A stretch of 64,000 bases of DNA from positions 3,844,001 through 3,908,000 of the forward strand of contig NZ_CP088923.1 of assembly GCF_021545845.1 (NCBI RefSeq), written 5' to 3'. This document shows, one piece after another, positions 63,831 to 64,000 of the stretch (positions are counted from its first letter, which is position 1; every line of letters begins with the position of its first letter). Source of the DNA: Rhodanobacter thiooxydans (lineage in GTDB: Bacteria; Pseudomonadota; Gammaproteobacteria; Xanthomonadales; Rhodanobacteraceae). A program made the position numbers and the translations under genes. The notes beneath the pieces were generated by a model. The model was given only the letters and a program-made list of their open reading frames with translations. It was not told the origin of the DNA and did not search any database.

Positions 63831-64000
63831 CTAAAGGTGCATCTTGCGGTTGGCGTGGATCGACATCAGCACGCCGAAGCCGGTCAGCAGCGACACCGCC
63901 GAGGTGCCGCCGTAGCTGATCAGCGGCAGCGGCACGCCGACCACCGGCAGCATGCCGGCGACCATGCCGCCGTTGACGAACACGTAAACGAAGAAGCTCA
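63831..64000 (-). CDS. rodA: RodA rod-shape SEDS protein, C-terminal part
   Basis: Only the last 55 codons are inside the window. They read [39 protein letters not shown], the final conserved SEDS loop and helix. RodA is a peptidoglycan glycosyltransferase of the elongasome and precedes mltB and rlpA in the same operon. The stop is TAG at 63831-63833. Confidence 0.93.
   Translation of the reverse strand, partial: SFFVYVFVNGGMVAGMLPVVGVPLPLISYGGTSAVSLLTGFGVLMSIHANRKMHL

Overview
The window is high-GC gammaproteobacterial DNA. It is most likely from the Xanthomonadales (Lysobacterales), family Rhodanobacteraceae (Rhodanobacter/Dyella/Luteibacter-like). This is inferred from gene content (split class II ribonucleotide reductase NrdJa/NrdJb, large TonB-dependent receptors, thiopurine methyltransferase, GH30 enzyme, lipA/lipB next to a murein-synthesis cluster) and from xanthomonad-style dispersed intergenic repeats. 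The genus cannot be fixed from sequence reading alone.

Layout. 1-18 kb is mostly ordinary chromosome: a secreted endonuclease/phosphatase-fold protein, a YbaN-type membrane protein, a very large sacsin-like ATPase with a C-terminal DUF3883 domain (a probable accessory or defence gene), an LprI-like protein, an M3 metallopeptidase lipoprotein, an Hsp20 chaperone, a GNAT acetyltransferase, an M14 peptidase, a GH30 glycosidase, thiopurine methyltransferase, a DUF3016 protein and an OmpH-like protein.

18-36 kb is a mosaic accessory region. It opens with an ECF sigma factor truncated by a dispersed repeat, a UBP zinc-finger protein and an RHS remnant. The centrepiece (19.9-29 kb) is a complete-looking lasso peptide locus: a GntR-type regulator, a 49-residue precursor too short for routine gene calling, a B protein (leader-binding domain plus leader protease), a C lasso cyclase, a convergent isopeptidase and TonB-dependent receptor operon, and two paralogous XRE regulators sharing a palindromic operator. 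The predicted core starts GGSGPIE, which implies a seven-residue Gly1-Glu7 ring of the xanthomonin type. From 29 to 36 kb follow a Phd-like antitoxin/zeta-like toxin pair with a decayed second copy, a decayed copy of the 3' end of nrdJb, and a string of small or truncated genes punctuated by one hairpin repeat (AAGTGAACCTGACCCCGTT and its complement). One hairpin is split by an IS200-type element. A type II restriction-modification pair closes the region.

36-64 kb returns to core genome: nrdJb, a histone H1-like protein and nrdJa carrying a 375-residue intein; then a DegP/DegQ protease, a phosphate-binding-like protein with LysM, a HAD hydrolase, an M17 aminopeptidase and an M1 aminopeptidase split by a one-base frameshift. 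A second TonB-dependent receptor is followed by a TPR-sulfotransferase and a TPR-Asp/Asn hydroxylase. The window ends with prc, lipA, lipB, a DUF493 gene, a PBP5-type carboxypeptidase, rlpA, mltB and the 3' end of rodA, a normal lipoate and cell-wall block.

No tRNA, rRNA, CRISPR array or recognised riboswitch was found.
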